DNA from: Thermodesulfobacteriota bacterium
GTDB lineage: Bacteria; Desulfobacterota; WTBG01; CAIYCZ01; CAIRTM01
DNA length: 64,000 nt
NCBI GenBank assembly: GCA_026415325.1
Contig: JAOAHH010000122.1
Span: 62,001 to 126,000 of the forward strand
Reading direction: 5' to 3'
The translations under genes and the position numbers were made by a program. The notes under the pieces are model-generated. The model was given only the letters and a program-made list of their open reading frames with translations. It did no database searches and was not told the DNA's origin. The first letter of the stretch is position 1, and each line of letters begins with the position of its first letter. Positions 53,077 to 62,603 of this stretch are shown piece by piece.

Positions 53077-54294
53077 AAATACTTTTTCAATCCGGTGAAG
53101 TGCTTTTTCTACGTTTTCACGAGAATTAAATGCGCTGATGCGAATATATTGCTCTCCACATCGCCCAAAGCCAGCGCCCGGTGTACAGACAACCCCTGCC
53201 TTGTGTAAAAGAAGATCAAAAAATTCCCATGAATCGCAACCAGTTTTAACCCAGACATAAGGGGCGTTCTTACCCCCTGTGCAGTGAAAGCCCAATCGCA
53301 TCATTGTGTGAAGGATAAGTGCAGCATTTTGTAAATAATAGTCAGTTAATTCTCGCGTCTGACGTCTTCCTTCATCACTGTAGACAGCTTCTGCAGCGCG
53401 TTGTACAGGATAAGAAACGCCGTTGAATTTTGTACTCTGGCGACGAAACCAAAGTTGATGTAATGCAATACGTTTTCCTGTTGGGGTAAATGCACGGCAT
53501 TTTTTAGGAATGACAGTAAATGCGCATCGGGTACCCGTGAACCCAGCATTTTTTGAAAAACTTCGGAACTCCACTGCAACCTCATCTGCTCCGGGTATTT
53601 CAAATATACTGTGAGGAAGATCAGGGTCCCGGATGAAGCTTTCATAGGCTGCATCAAAAAGAATCAGTGCATTATGTTCATGCGCATAGGTGATCCAGGT
53701 TTGAAGCTGGCTGCGGGTTGCCGTTGCACCGGTTGGATTATTAGGAAAGCAAAGATATATAAGGTCAACCGGGGTGTCAGGAATCGCGGGTACAAAGCCG
53801 TTTTCCTCGGTTGATTCAAGATACACAATACCATGATATCTTCCGCCGGAACAGATACCGGTTCTGCCAGCCATGACGTTGGTATCAACATATACGGGAT
53901 AGACCGGATCAGGTATTGCAATAGAAATGGATTGTGCAAAAAGCTCTTGAAAATTCCCGGTATCACATTTAGATCCATCGCTTATAAAGATTTCATCAGG
54001 GTCGATTGAAACACCGCGCTCCTGATAATCAAAGCGAGCTATTTTCTCCCGAAGAAAAAGATAACCCTGTTCAGGACCGTAACCGTGAAAAGTTGCGTCT
54101 GAAGCCATTTCATCAACAGCATGGTGGAATGCCTCGATGCAGGCAGGAGGGAGTGCCCGTGTGACATCACCGATGCCAAGACGAATGATTTCCTTATCAG
54201 GATGTGCTTGGACATATGCATTAATGCGCTGGGCAATGTCGGAAAAAAGATAGGAAGCTTGAAGTTTTAGAAAGTGTTCATTAATAACAATCAT
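53071..54294 (-). CDS. dapL: LL-diaminopimelate aminotransferase DapL
   Basis: 407 residues, PLP fold type I. '[17 protein letters not shown]', '[17 protein letters not shown]', '[15 protein letters not shown]' and the PLP-lysine region '[17 protein letters not shown]' with 'APYVWVKT' are DapL marks. It converts tetrahydrodipicolinate straight to LL-diaminopimelate, bypassing DapC/D/E, giving DAP for peptidoglycan and lysine. This route is known from Chlamydiae, plants, Leptospira and many uncultured phyla. GGGG precedes the ATG. No other dap gene is in the window. Confidence 0.95.
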   Translation of the reverse strand: MIVINEHFLKLQASYLFSDIAQRINAYVQAHPDKEIIRLGIGDVTRALPPACIEAFHHAVDEMASDATFHGYGPEQGYLFLREKIARFDYQERGVSIDPDEIFISDGSKCDTGNFQELFAQSISIAIPDPVYPVYVDTNVMAGRTGICSGGRYHGIVYLESTEENGFVPAIPDTPVDLIYLCFPNNPTGATATRSQLQTWITYAHEHNALILFDAAYESFIRDPDLPHSIFEIPGADEVAVEFRSFSKNAGFTGTRCAFTVIPKKCRAFTPTGKRIALHQLWFRRQSTKFNGVSYPVQRAAEAVYSDEGRRQTRELTDYYLQNAALILHTMMRLGFHCTGGKNAPYVWVKTGCDSWEFFDLLLHKAGVVCTPGAGFGRCGEQYIRISAFNSRENVEKALHRIEKVFS

Positions 54295-54386
54295 GGCAAC
54301 CCCATATGTAATTTATTTTTATGGGAAAACATCCATAACAAATACAATGGAATATGTCAAAAAAAATGCATTAGGAAATCACTGCC

Positions 54387-54415
54387 TTGACACTCTGAAC
54401 CCTTTCTGATACCTT
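54387..54415 (+). promoter_or_regulatory. Sigma-70-type promoter for the nitroreductase gene
   Basis: TTGACA, a 17-base spacer, then TACCTT, about 40 bases before the start codon at 54458. The -35 is perfect and the -10 is weak. Confidence 0.45.
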
Positions 54416-54441
54416 GATAATTTATTGCATGATATTATCAA
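54414..54441 (+). repeat. Perfect 8-base inverted repeat in the nitroreductase leader
   Basis: TTGATAAT and ATTATCAA, separated by 12 bases, begin at the end of the -10 box and end about 16 bases before the start codon. It is operator-like, or could fold in the leader RNA. Confidence 0.45.
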
Positions 54442-54457
54442 CCAAAAGGAGATGTCT

Positions 54458-55015
54458 ATGGAATTGATGGAGGCAATTCTCGGTAGACGAAGCATTAGAT
54501 CATACCGCCCCGATCCTGTCCCCGAGGATGTTCTTCTTTATATTCTTGAGGCTGCACGATGGGCGCCGTCATGGGCAAACACCCAATGCTGGGAGTTTAT
54601 CATCGTTCGTGACGCAGCAATTAAAAACAGACTTGCGCAGACCCTTCCTGAAAAAAACCCTGCACGATCTGCATGCACTCAAGCGCCAATTATTATTGTT
54701 GCGTGCGGTCGTAAAGGATTAGCAGGTTTTTTCAAAAATCAGCCGGTGACAGATAAAGGTGACTGGCTAATGTTTGACGTTGCACTCGCCCTGCAAAATT
54801 TAACTCTCGCGGCGTATGAAAAGGGTCTTGGTACGGTACATGTGGGTTTTTTTGACTCACGTCAGGTGGAAGCGATTCTTCAGGTTCCGCCTGATATAAC
54901 GGTCGTTGAGTTGATGCCGGTTGGCTATCCCGAAGGGTACCCTCACCAGACGGCGAGAAAGCCTATTATGTCGTATGTTTTTTATGAAACTTACGGCCAA
55001 CATGAGCTCTCTTAA
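54458..55015 (+). CDS. Nitroreductase-family flavoprotein
   Basis: 185 residues from ATG 54458, chosen because AAGGAG lies at good spacing before it and the protein begins 'MELMEAILGRRSIRSYRPDP'. The FMN-site pattern 'RSIRSYRPDPVPEDVL', 'APSWANTQCWEFIIV' and the C-terminal 'VVELMPVGYPEGYP' is family-wide. It uses FMN and NAD(P)H to reduce an organic acceptor; the natural substrate is unknown. tmk follows two bases after its stop, so it heads the tmk-holB-ricT run. Confidence 0.93.
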   Translation: MELMEAILGRRSIRSYRPDPVPEDVLLYILEAARWAPSWANTQCWEFIIVRDAAIKNRLAQTLPEKNPARSACTQAPIIIVACGRKGLAGFFKNQPVTDKGDWLMFDVALALQNLTLAAYEKGLGTVHVGFFDSRQVEAILQVPPDITVVELMPVGYPEGYPHQTARKPIMSYVFYETYGQHELS

Positions 55016-55017
55016 TT

Positions 55018-55674
55018 ATGGGACTGTTGATCGTTTTTGAGGGTATTGAAGGATGCGGCAAAACAACCCAGATACAACTTCTTGCCGATGATCTGAAACG
55101 TCGGCATATATCGGTCACTGTCACCCGCGAGCCTGGGGGAACGACGATTGGAGAAGAGATCCGCTCAATATTCCTTCGATGTGAAAACCGGGATATATTG
55201 CCTATAACAGAGCTTGCGCTCATTACCGCTGCACGGGCTCAACACATCCATCAGGTTATCAAACCAGCACTCAATGCAGGACATGTCGTTTTGTGCGATC
55301 GTTTTATCGATGCGACACGAGTTTATCAAGGCTATGCCGGAGGAGTGCCGTGTGACATCATAGAACAAAGTCATATGCTTTTTTGTGAAGGAATGCAACC
55401 GGATCTCACGATACTTCTTGATTGTCCAGCATCGATTGGCCTCGATCGGTCACGGACAAGAAATAATGAATGTGGCATAGCATTGCGTGAGGGGAGGTTT
55501 GAAGAAAAAAACATTTCATTTCATGAGTTGGTGCGACAAGGATATCTCAGACTTGCAGCGGAAGAACCGCAACGCTTTGTTACAGTCGATGCCACTGCTC
55601 CTGTTACAACAGTATATAGCATATTGCTCGATTCAGTAGTGCAACGTTTACAGGAGAATGGCTATGCCGTTTAG
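55018..55674 (+). CDS. tmk: Thymidylate kinase Tmk
   Basis: 218 residues, full length. P-loop 'FEGIEGCGKTTQIQLLA', the 'TREPGGTTIGEEIR' DRX-type region and 'VVLCDRFIDATRVYQGYA' are clear. A lid segment near 'LDRSRTRNNECG' lacks the extra arginines of the E. coli form. It makes dTDP from dTMP. Its end overlaps holB by 11 bases, a common pairing. Confidence 0.96.
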   Translation: MGLLIVFEGIEGCGKTTQIQLLADDLKRRHISVTVTREPGGTTIGEEIRSIFLRCENRDILPITELALITAARAQHIHQVIKPALNAGHVVLCDRFIDATRVYQGYAGGVPCDIIEQSHMLFCEGMQPDLTILLDCPASIGLDRSRTRNNECGIALREGRFEEKNISFHELVRQGYLRLAAEEPQRFVTVDATAPVTTVYSILLDSVVQRLQENGYAV

Positions 55675-56668
55675 CGAGATTTTCGGCCATGAACAGGCGA
55701 TTAGTCTTTTGAGACAGATGATTCGCTCTGCGACCATCCCGCATGCCTTTATTTTTTATGGTGCCTCAGGCATTGGGAAGAAGACATCAGCTTTTGCATT
55801 TGCAAAAGCATTGAACTGCCCAAACATGCTCGACGATTTTTGCAGCATTTGTACCGCATGTTGCAAAATCGAACAGCGTGTGCATCCGGATATCTTATAT
55901 CTTGAACCTTTTGAAAACAAAAACACGATTGGCATCGATCAGCTCAGAGAAATGCAGGAACAAATTGCCTATCGTCCTTTTGAAGGCATGTGGAAAGTTG
56001 TTATTATTGATAATGCCGACCGACTCCAGACAGAAGCTGCCAACAGCCTACTCAAAACTCTCGAAGAGCCACCTGATAATACGGTCATAGTGTTAATTGC
56101 AACAAGTATTGCAGGCATGCTTCCAACCATCTTATCACGTTGTCAGCAGATTCGTTTTTTGCCGCTCACATCTGAAACGATCGTTGACTATCTCTGCTCA
56201 CGCGTTGATGCATGCCCCGAGGATGCAACAATAATAGCTCAATATGCACATGGAAGCATTGAACGTGCACTAATGTTGTTTGATGAGGAATTTATCAATC
56301 AGCGCAACAAGTTCATTGCAATGCTTTCTCAGGAAACTGTGCTGCAACCTGGTGCATCAAATGACCTCATAGGAAAAATCTCAAAAGAACGGCAGGAGGC
56401 ATTCGCTCTGCTTGATCTTCTTGAATTATGGTATCGGGATCTCCTGCTGATCAAATTCGGCATGGGAGAGAGCAAACTTTTGTATAACCGTGACCACATC
56501 AATTCACTTTTAAAAGCCGAACAGCATGAAACAGTAGCAGGTATTATCGCAAAAATAAGACGGATTCACACTGTACAGAATACATGGAATACAAATCCTG
56601 ATATACAGCTTGCTCTTGAAAGCATTTTGCTGCAACGCGAAGTCATTCATCATGCCGTAGCGATATAA
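55664..56668 (+). CDS. holB: DNA polymerase III subunit delta' (HolB)
   Basis: 334 residues from ATG 55664, with AGGAG seven bases upstream; ATG 55658 is two codons earlier. The clamp-loader AAA+ core has 'FYGASGIGKKTSAFAFA' (degenerate Walker A), a zinc knot 'CSICTACCKIEQRVHPD', 'VVIIDNADRLQTEAANSLLKTLEEPP' in pieces and the SRC-type 'TILSRCQQIRF'. It loads the beta clamp at the replication fork. Overlaps the tmk stop by 11 bases. It lies just upstream of ricT, as in many bacteria. Confidence 0.93.
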   Translation: MPFSEIFGHEQAISLLRQMIRSATIPHAFIFYGASGIGKKTSAFAFAKALNCPNMLDDFCSICTACCKIEQRVHPDILYLEPFENKNTIGIDQLREMQEQIAYRPFEGMWKVVIIDNADRLQTEAANSLLKTLEEPPDNTVIVLIATSIAGMLPTILSRCQQIRFLPLTSETIVDYLCSRVDACPEDATIIAQYAHGSIERALMLFDEEFINQRNKFIAMLSQETVLQPGASNDLIGKISKERQEAFALLDLLELWYRDLLLIKFGMGESKLLYNRDHINSLLKAEQHETVAGIIAKIRRIHTVQNTWNTNPDIQLALESILLQREVIHHAVAI

Positions 56669-56717
56669 AGGGATAACAGCATATTGAAGAACAGGCCAGA
56701 AAATTATGGAGTTTAGT

Positions 56718-57545
56718 ATGTCGAGAATCGTCGGCGTCAAGCTCAGAAAAAGATCATTTCCAATAAATGCAGATACCGGTGATCTTGATGTTCAGGAAAA
56801 CGACAAAGTTGTTGTGGATGTTGATGGCGTACCGACGCTAGGCACCGTGGTACCGCCGATTCGTTACAAGTGCCTCATCAAACAATGTTCCCAAAACTAT
56901 ATAAAGATACTTCGGAAGGCAGAAGAAACTGACGTGCGTCAAGAGGAATTGAACATCAGGATGGAGCGTGATTACTTCCAAGCATGTTTACGTAAAATAA
57001 AAGAGCAGCAGCTTGATATGAAGCTTGTTGACGTTTCTATAGAGCCTGATGGCAGCAAAGTTATCTTCTTTTTTGTCGCCGAAAACAGAGTTGATTTCAG
57101 ACAGTTGGTTAAGGAGCTCGCATCAGAATTGAGAACCAGAATTGAGATGCGGCAGATCGGTGCACGTACTGAGGCACAGCGGCTTGGAGGGCTTGGATGC
57201 TGCGGTCGGGAGCTCTGCTGCAGTTCGTTCCTTCGTAAATTTTATCCAATAACGGTGCGCATGACAAAGGAGCAGGGGCTTCCGCTCGATCCCGAGAAGA
57301 TATCCGGCTTATGTGGCCGACTGATGTGCTGTCTCTCGTATGAATACGATATGTATATTGAATGTCTGGAAGGTCTCCCGAAAATCGGGAAAAAAATTAT
57401 GACGCAGCACGGCATTGGTAAAATAAAGCAGATTAACGTTATTTCACGAAAAATTTCGATCGAACTCGAAGATGGTATTGTGGTTGATCTCAGTATTGAT
57501 GATTTTCATCCCGACATGCTTGTACCGACAGATGCAAAACAATAA
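56718..57545 (+). CDS. ricT: PSP1-domain protein RicT/YaaT-like
   Basis: 275 residues from ATG 56718 (GGAG just before it). The PSP1 domain and its Cys clusters 'GLGCCGRELCCSSFL' and 'SGLCGRLMCCLSYEYD' are family marks. In Bacillus, RicT (YaaT) forms an Fe-S containing complex with RicA and RicF that directs RNA processing by RNase Y and phosphorelay. The two partners are not in the window. Its place between holB and metG repeats the Bacillus order. Confidence 0.93.
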   Translation: MSRIVGVKLRKRSFPINADTGDLDVQENDKVVVDVDGVPTLGTVVPPIRYKCLIKQCSQNYIKILRKAEETDVRQEELNIRMERDYFQACLRKIKEQQLDMKLVDVSIEPDGSKVIFFFVAENRVDFRQLVKELASELRTRIEMRQIGARTEAQRLGGLGCCGRELCCSSFLRKFYPITVRMTKEQGLPLDPEKISGLCGRLMCCLSYEYDMYIECLEGLPKIGKKIMTQHGIGKIKQINVISRKISIELEDGIVVDLSIDDFHPDMLVPTDAKQ

Positions 57546-57575
57546 TCGTAAAAAAGTATTCATAACGAGGTTCCA

Positions 57576-59120
57576 ATGCAATCGAAATTTTATATAACAA
57601 CGCCCATCTATTATGTAAACGATCTGCCACATATCGGCCATGCATATACAACGATTGCGGCTGATGTTCTTGCTCGATACAAACGTATGGCAGGCTATAC
57701 GGTTTTTTTTCTGACCGGGACCGATGAGCACGGGCTTAAGGTTGAACAAGCTGCACGCGATGTTGGCGAAACACCCCTGCAGCTTGCCAATCGGGTAGTG
57801 AAGCGTTTTCAAACCCTCTGGAATGAACTCAACATATCTCATGATGATTTTATCAGAACTACTGAACCGCGACATGCGGAAACTGTATGCCGCTTTTTCC
57901 AAAAAATTGAGGCAAACGGAGATATTTATATCGGCTCCTATGAGGATTGGTATTGCGTGCCGTGCGAAAGTTTTTGGACGGAAATGCAGCTCGAAAACGG
58001 TACCTGTCCTGATTGTCACCGACCTGTTGAAAAGGTTCGCGAGGAAAGCTATTTTTTTAGACTTTCACGCTATCAGGAGCCGCTTCTTGCCTATTATCGC
58101 GAAAATCCTGAATTTATCCAACCGGCATCACGGTATAATGAAATCGTCAATTTTGTTCGTCAAGGACTTCGTGATTTAAGCATAAGTCGAACAAGCTTTT
58201 CATGGGGTATCCCGGTTCCCGGCACAAGTCACCATATTTTTTATGTATGGTTTGACGCATTGCTCAATTATATTTCAGCACTCGATTACAGTACCGGTGG
58301 TGAACGTTTTACAACTTTATGGCCTGCAGATGTCCATATTATCGGAAAGGATATTGTACGTTTTCACGCAGTTTACTGGCCCGCTTTCCTTATGTCAGCA
58401 GGTCTTCCACTGCCCCGAAAAGTATTCGCTCATGGGTGGTGGACCATTGAAGGGAAAAAAATGTCGAAATCACTTGGTAACGTTGTTGATCCATTGTATC
58501 TATCCCGGCAATACGGCGTCGATGCGCTGCGATATTTTTTGCTCCGCGAGGTACCATTTGGTCTTGACGGCGATTATTCACACAACGCCATTATCGGAAG
58601 AATAAACAGCGATCTCGCAAATGACCTTGGCAATTTGCTGAGCAGAACAATCGGCATGTTACATAAATACCACGGCGGAACGCTTAAAGAGACATCAACG
58701 GGAGGAGGGCGAGAGACAATGCTCCGGCAGCATATAGCAAAAGTCGTGAAAGATGTTGATGCTGCACTTGAGGAACTTGCCTTTCACCGGGCACTCTTTT
58801 CTATATGGGAGTACATCGGCATGGTGAATAAATATATTGATGAATCAGCGCCATGGATACTGGTAAAGGACAGAACTAAGGAGCATGAACTCGCAACCGT
58901 TCTTGCACACTGTGTTGTTGCTCTGAGAAAAATTGCGGTGCTCATAGCCCCCTTCATGCCGAACTCCGCTCAAACCATGTGGCAGGCGCTCGCCGGTGAA
59001 GGGTCTATTTTCGAGCAAAAAATGCAGGATGTCGTCCTCTGGGACAGCATGCCACAGGGAACTAGGATTGAAAAAATTCCAGCCCTCTTTCCCAGAATTC
59101 AAAACGACGGCGGGGTATGA
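57576..59120 (+). CDS. metG: Methionyl-tRNA synthetase MetG (short form)
   Basis: 514 residues. 'NDLPHIGHAYTTIAADVLARY' has HIGH, and 'GKKMSKSLGNV' has KMSKS. A single zinc knuckle of the type 'CVPCESFW' and 'CPDCHRPVEKV' lies at about 127-155. No C-terminal tRNA-binding (Arc1p-like) domain follows, so the protein is of the compact form. It charges tRNA-Met. CGAGG precedes the ATG. The stop overlaps pgsA by 4 bases. Confidence 0.96.
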   Translation: MQSKFYITTPIYYVNDLPHIGHAYTTIAADVLARYKRMAGYTVFFLTGTDEHGLKVEQAARDVGETPLQLANRVVKRFQTLWNELNISHDDFIRTTEPRHAETVCRFFQKIEANGDIYIGSYEDWYCVPCESFWTEMQLENGTCPDCHRPVEKVREESYFFRLSRYQEPLLAYYRENPEFIQPASRYNEIVNFVRQGLRDLSISRTSFSWGIPVPGTSHHIFYVWFDALLNYISALDYSTGGERFTTLWPADVHIIGKDIVRFHAVYWPAFLMSAGLPLPRKVFAHGWWTIEGKKMSKSLGNVVDPLYLSRQYGVDALRYFLLREVPFGLDGDYSHNAIIGRINSDLANDLGNLLSRTIGMLHKYHGGTLKETSTGGGRETMLRQHIAKVVKDVDAALEELAFHRALFSIWEYIGMVNKYIDESAPWILVKDRTKEHELATVLAHCVVALRKIAVLIAPFMPNSAQTMWQALAGEGSIFEQKMQDVVLWDSMPQGTRIEKIPALFPRIQNDGGV

Positions 59121-59710
59121 GAAGCAGCAATATCAATATCCCCAATATTATTACTATCGCGAGAATTATTATTGCCCCAATAATTGTCATTTTTCTTTTA
59201 AGTGCTCCCGGGAAAATGCTCAGTCTTTGCGGTGCGATTGTTTTTGCACTTGCTTCAATTACCGATTTTCTTGACGGCTATATTGCACGGAGAATGAACA
59301 GCATCACAACACTTGGAAAATTTCTTGATCCGCTTGCAGATAAACTTCTTGTTGGAACAGCGCTTATCATGATGATTCATCTCCAACGGGTGCCACCGTG
59401 GATAGTGGCGTTAATTGTAGGAAGAGAAATTTTTATTACTGGTCTTCGTGTCGTTGCAATTAGGGAACATATCCTGATTGAAACGATACATGAAGCAAAA
59501 TACAAAACAGCGCTGCAGATCGTTGCGGTTATATGCCTGATAATTCACTACGAATACAGGTTTGAATTCGGCACGGTACGGTGTTCGGTAAATTTTCATG
59601 ATCTCGGCATGGTAGTTCTTATAATCGCACTCATAATCACGCTATGGACAGGTGCTGTCTATACCCTTCACTTCATAAAAAAGACAACCACGCTTTTCCC
59701 CTCCGGGTAA
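59117..59710 (+). CDS. pgsA: CDP-diacylglycerol-glycerol-3-phosphate phosphatidyltransferase PgsA
   Basis: 197 residues, about six membrane helices. The CDP-alcohol phosphotransferase motif is complete: 'DFLDGYIARRMNSITTLGKFLDPLADK'-type, with D-G-x2-A-R at about 55-60 and the two later Asp in 'GKFLDPLADKLL'. It makes phosphatidylglycerol-phosphate. It overlaps metG by 4 bases, and is the last gene of the plus-strand run before the tRNA genes. Confidence 0.94.
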   Translation: MRSSNINIPNIITIARIIIAPIIVIFLLSAPGKMLSLCGAIVFALASITDFLDGYIARRMNSITTLGKFLDPLADKLLVGTALIMMIHLQRVPPWIVALIVGREIFITGLRVVAIREHILIETIHEAKYKTALQIVAVICLIIHYEYRFEFGTVRCSVNFHDLGMVVLIIALIITLWTGAVYTLHFIKKTTTLFPSG

Positions 59711-59764
59711 ATCGGGCAATAAGATATTTATTCCGTAGTTTCGATAGGTTCGTAATTTTTCTGA

Positions 59765-59792
59765 TTGACAAGTATGCGGTTGTGGATATAAT
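59765..59792 (+). promoter_or_regulatory. Consensus promoter for the tRNA-Gly/tRNA-Cys pair
   Basis: TTGACA, a 16-base spacer and TATAAT, an exact sigma-70 match at both boxes. Transcription should start near 59799, about nine bases before the tRNA-Gly gene. Confidence 0.85.
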
Positions 59793-59807
59793 GCATTTGC
59801 ATGCCGG

Positions 59808-59882
59808 GCGGGAATAACTCAGTGGTAGAGTACGACCTTGCCAAGGTCGGAGTCGCGGGTTCAAATCCCGTTTCCCGCTCCA
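59808..59882 (+). tRNA. tRNA-Gly (GCC)
   Basis: A full cloverleaf: acceptor arms GCGGGAA and TTCCCGC, D arm with GTGGTAGAGT, anticodon GCC in CTTGCCAAG, T arm with GGGTTCAAATCCC. Discriminator T, then encoded CCA. Confidence 0.97.
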
Positions 59883-59889
59883 TTTTTTT

Positions 59890-59964
<75 letters not shown>

Positions 59965-59990
59965 TAGTCTTCCATACCGATATGTCTATT

Positions 59991-60923
59991 TCATGACGTC
60001 CTATCAGTCTCATCCCCACACATATCGCATTGAATGAGTTTTTCTGTCCTATACCAGCACCATCGCGGATCGGCTATGCCTTCAAGGCATAGCATTCTTC
60101 GACGCGATCCACGCTGATGTTCATCACTTTTAACATGAATCAGAACACCCTTATCGCATGAGTAGCATTGTACAAACTGAAACGGCAGCAGAGAACCGGT
60201 TCGCTGCGCAATGCGCGCCTTGCAATCAGTCCACGAACAAGGTTCCCCACGTTGTAAAACCTCTATAGATCGAATATGTTCAATGATGATAAGCCCATGA
60301 CGGACTGAAAAGGTCCCGACAAAATGGAGTGAATCCCCACGTGCGAAACGCCATCGTTTCTGCTGGAAATGAGTAATTGGCACATAGAGAATATCGTGAA
60401 AGATATCTTTATCAATGCAACTATCATGAAAGTTGAGCAAATAGCCGTCAAAAGTAATGGATAATTTTTTCCTCGTTTGGATGAGGCTGTATCGAGGTTT
60501 AACCGAATTGACGGTTCCCAAACACGATACCAATTTACCGTTACGTTCATGTATCCATGATTCAAATGCTTTTAATTCTTTCATAAAGTGGTTAAATTCT
60601 TGTTCACCCATCATAACTTCAGGCCGCTTGATAACCTTGACATCGTAGAAGTGTGGGCAACTGGTACATGCTTTGCCAACATGTTTAAACTTCCGATGAC
60701 ATCTTTTCCCATTTTCAAGTTTCCGACAGTGCCATTTGAACCATACACATCCATGGGGGTAACACTGTTTGATCTTGAGTACATGGTAAACAGATACGGA
60801 GCTATTAAACTGTCGATGTGCATCATGACCGCAGCGAAACACATCGCACCGTTTGTACTGGTTGATACGAGGGGCAGGCGGGGGGATATATGTTTCGAGT
60901 GCGCGAAGTAATGCTTTTTTCAT
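59991..60923 (-). CDS. Cys/His-rich protein of unknown family
   Basis: 310 residues, no signal peptide or membrane helix. It has about 18 cysteines, in two clusters. One (about 26-90) has 'RCGHDAHRQF', 'KQCYPHGCVWFKWHCRK' and 'KACTSCPHFYDVK'. The other (about 230-305) has 'CSWTDCKARI', 'VQCYSCDKGVL' and 'IQCDMCGDETD'. The middle (about 125-225) looks like a small beta-barrel ('KLVSCLGTVNSVKPRYSL', 'GDSLHFVGTFSVRHGLI'), perhaps an OB fold. Zinc fingers flanking an OB-like domain suggest nucleic-acid binding, but I recognise no family. It is convergent with the tRNA pair. Confidence 0.6.
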   Translation of the reverse strand: MKKALLRALETYIPPPAPRINQYKRCDVFRCGHDAHRQFNSSVSVYHVLKIKQCYPHGCVWFKWHCRKLENGKRCHRKFKHVGKACTSCPHFYDVKVIKRPEVMMGEQEFNHFMKELKAFESWIHERNGKLVSCLGTVNSVKPRYSLIQTRKKLSITFDGYLLNFHDSCIDKDIFHDILYVPITHFQQKRWRFARGDSLHFVGTFSVRHGLIIIEHIRSIEVLQRGEPCSWTDCKARIAQRTGSLLPFQFVQCYSCDKGVLIHVKSDEHQRGSRRRMLCLEGIADPRWCWYRTEKLIQCDMCGDETDRTS

Positions 60924-61026
60924 AACAAATCACTTACGTATCAGTACATATGTTTATGTATACTGCAGCTACATTGAGAAGTCAAACCGCGCGCCATGCG
61001 GCAAAAACCGCTTGTCAGTCCGTAGT

Positions 61027-61054
61027 TTGCTGATTTATTATAACATTCTATAAT
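61027..61054 (+). promoter_or_regulatory. Sigma-70-type promoter for the radical SAM gene
   Basis: TTGCTG, a 16-base spacer and TATAAT, about 35 bases before ATG 61089. It lies in the gap between divergent genes. Confidence 0.6.
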
Positions 61055-61088
61055 AGATGCTCATTTGTGAGTACAGGCATTTTTTGAT

Positions 61089-62603
61089 ATGCATATCCTT
61101 TTTATTTATCCAAATCTGCATGCCCAGATAGGATTTAATTATGGGGTTGCAATCCTATCGGGAATCCTTAAACAGGATGGCCATACAACTTCTTTGCTCA
61201 ACATCAACGAGCAGCTCGGTTATCCGTTCGATCTTGGACGGATTATGGACGATATCGCAAAGTGCAAGCCTGATGTGATCGCGTTTTCGCTTGTTACTCC
61301 GCAATTTCAATACGCTGAGAAAATAGCCAGTGAAATACGGAAGCACTACACCATTCCGATCATCTGCGGAGGAATTCACGCAACTGTAGCGACCGATGAA
61401 GTCATGGCAACAGGACTATTTGATGTTGTTTTTGTCGGCGAGGCCGATTATGCAATTAGAGAGTATATGCGTGTACTCGAGCACGGTGGAGATCTCGAAG
61501 CAGTTCCTAACATATGTTTTCGAAAAAACGGCTCTATTGTCAAAAATAGAGTCATGCCATTTGTTCCGCTTGAGACACTGCCACCCAAAGATTATGATAT
61601 CTTTGACTTTCAAAAGATGATTGATGCAAAGAACGGCTGGGTTGGGCTTATGGCATCACGGGGCTGCCCCTTCAGGTGTACCTACTGTTTTAATCATCAG
61701 ATTGTTGAGCGATACAGTAAAGACCTCGGTGTACCTGCTGCCCAGCTCGGTTATATACGCCATCATCCGCTGAGAGATCTTCTCGAAGAGATACGGTTTT
61801 TGTTATCCCGCTATAGAAATATCAAGATGTTTATTTTTGATGATGATTTGTTTACCTTCAACCGTGATTATGTGCTTGAATTCTGTAAAGAATATCCACG
61901 ATTATCGAATATACCCTTTGTTGTAAACGCACACGTACAGGTTTTTGATGCGACCGTTGCACAGAGCCTCAAAAAAGCAAATTGTAGAATTGTAAAATTC
62001 GGTCTTGAAAGTGGCAGTGAACGTGTGCGTCGGGTTGTTATGAAACGAATGATGAAAAATGACACAATACGCCGTGCACTTTCAATTGCTGAAGATGCTG
62101 GGCTGCATTCATCTGTATTTGTCATGGTCGGATTACCGACCGAAACGCGCGATGAGGTACTGGAAACCATACAGCTCATTGCTGACACCAAGCCGGGACG
62201 ATTTCGATGGACCGCATTTTATCCGTTTCCCGGTACCGTCGCATGGGAAATGAGTAAAAAGATGGGTTTTATTGATGAGAAGAAAATGAGTTCGTTAAGT
62301 AACTTTACCGACGATTCATGCCTTGATTTTGGCAGTGAACACAACTTATGGCTCGCTAAAGTTTTAAAAATATTTCCGTGGTACGTTAACGCACGGTCAG
62401 GATTTGCTTGCGCATCAACATATCAGCACCTTGTCCGGGATGTTGAAGCAATGAATGAGCAGCAATGGAGTAAGGCCAGTGCGCTCATTCGCGCACGTGA
62501 TGCTGCGCACGCTCGCACTGCTGAAGCAGCAGGGCAACTTCACTATGCAATCCGCTATAATCCTTTTATGGCCGTGCGCAGTGACTGGAACGATGAGATG
62601 TAG
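61089..62603 (+). CDS. Radical SAM protein with B12-binding-like domain
   Basis: 504 residues. An N-terminal Rossmann-like domain (about 1-135) of the cobalamin-binding type ('ILFIYPNLHAQIGFNYGVA') lacks the classic DxHxxG motif, so cobalamin binding is uncertain. A radical SAM barrel follows, with 'SRGCPFRCTYCFNHQIV' (CxxxCxxC near 193-200) and 'IFDDDLFTFNRDYVLEF'. This is the BchE/elongator-like class (methyl or ring chemistry). A C-terminal helical tail of about 90 residues is unassigned. The stop overlaps the heptosyltransferase start by 11 bases, so it may act on LPS or a linked glycan. Confidence 0.88.
   Translation: MHILFIYPNLHAQIGFNYGVAILSGILKQDGHTTSLLNINEQLGYPFDLGRIMDDIAKCKPDVIAFSLVTPQFQYAEKIASEIRKHYTIPIICGGIHATVATDEVMATGLFDVVFVGEADYAIREYMRVLEHGGDLEAVPNICFRKNGSIVKNRVMPFVPLETLPPKDYDIFDFQKMIDAKNGWVGLMASRGCPFRCTYCFNHQIVERYSKDLGVPAAQLGYIRHHPLRDLLEEIRFLLSRYRNIKMFIFDDDLFTFNRDYVLEFCKEYPRLSNIPFVVNAHVQVFDATVAQSLKKANCRIVKFGLESGSERVRRVVMKRMMKNDTIRRALSIAEDAGLHSSVFVMVGLPTETRDEVLETIQLIADTKPGRFRWTAFYPFPGTVAWEMSKKMGFIDEKKMSSLSNFTDDSCLDFGSEHNLWLAKVLKIFPWYVNARSGFACASTYQHLVRDVEAMNEQQWSKASALIRARDAAHARTAEAAGQLHYAIRYNPFMAVRSDWNDEM

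Noticed and set aside
62455-62592. Upstream extension of the heptosyltransferase frame
   Set aside because: The extra 46 residues overlap the radical SAM gene in another frame and have no family match; the ATG at 62593 has its own upstream GGAAC and starts the conserved domain.
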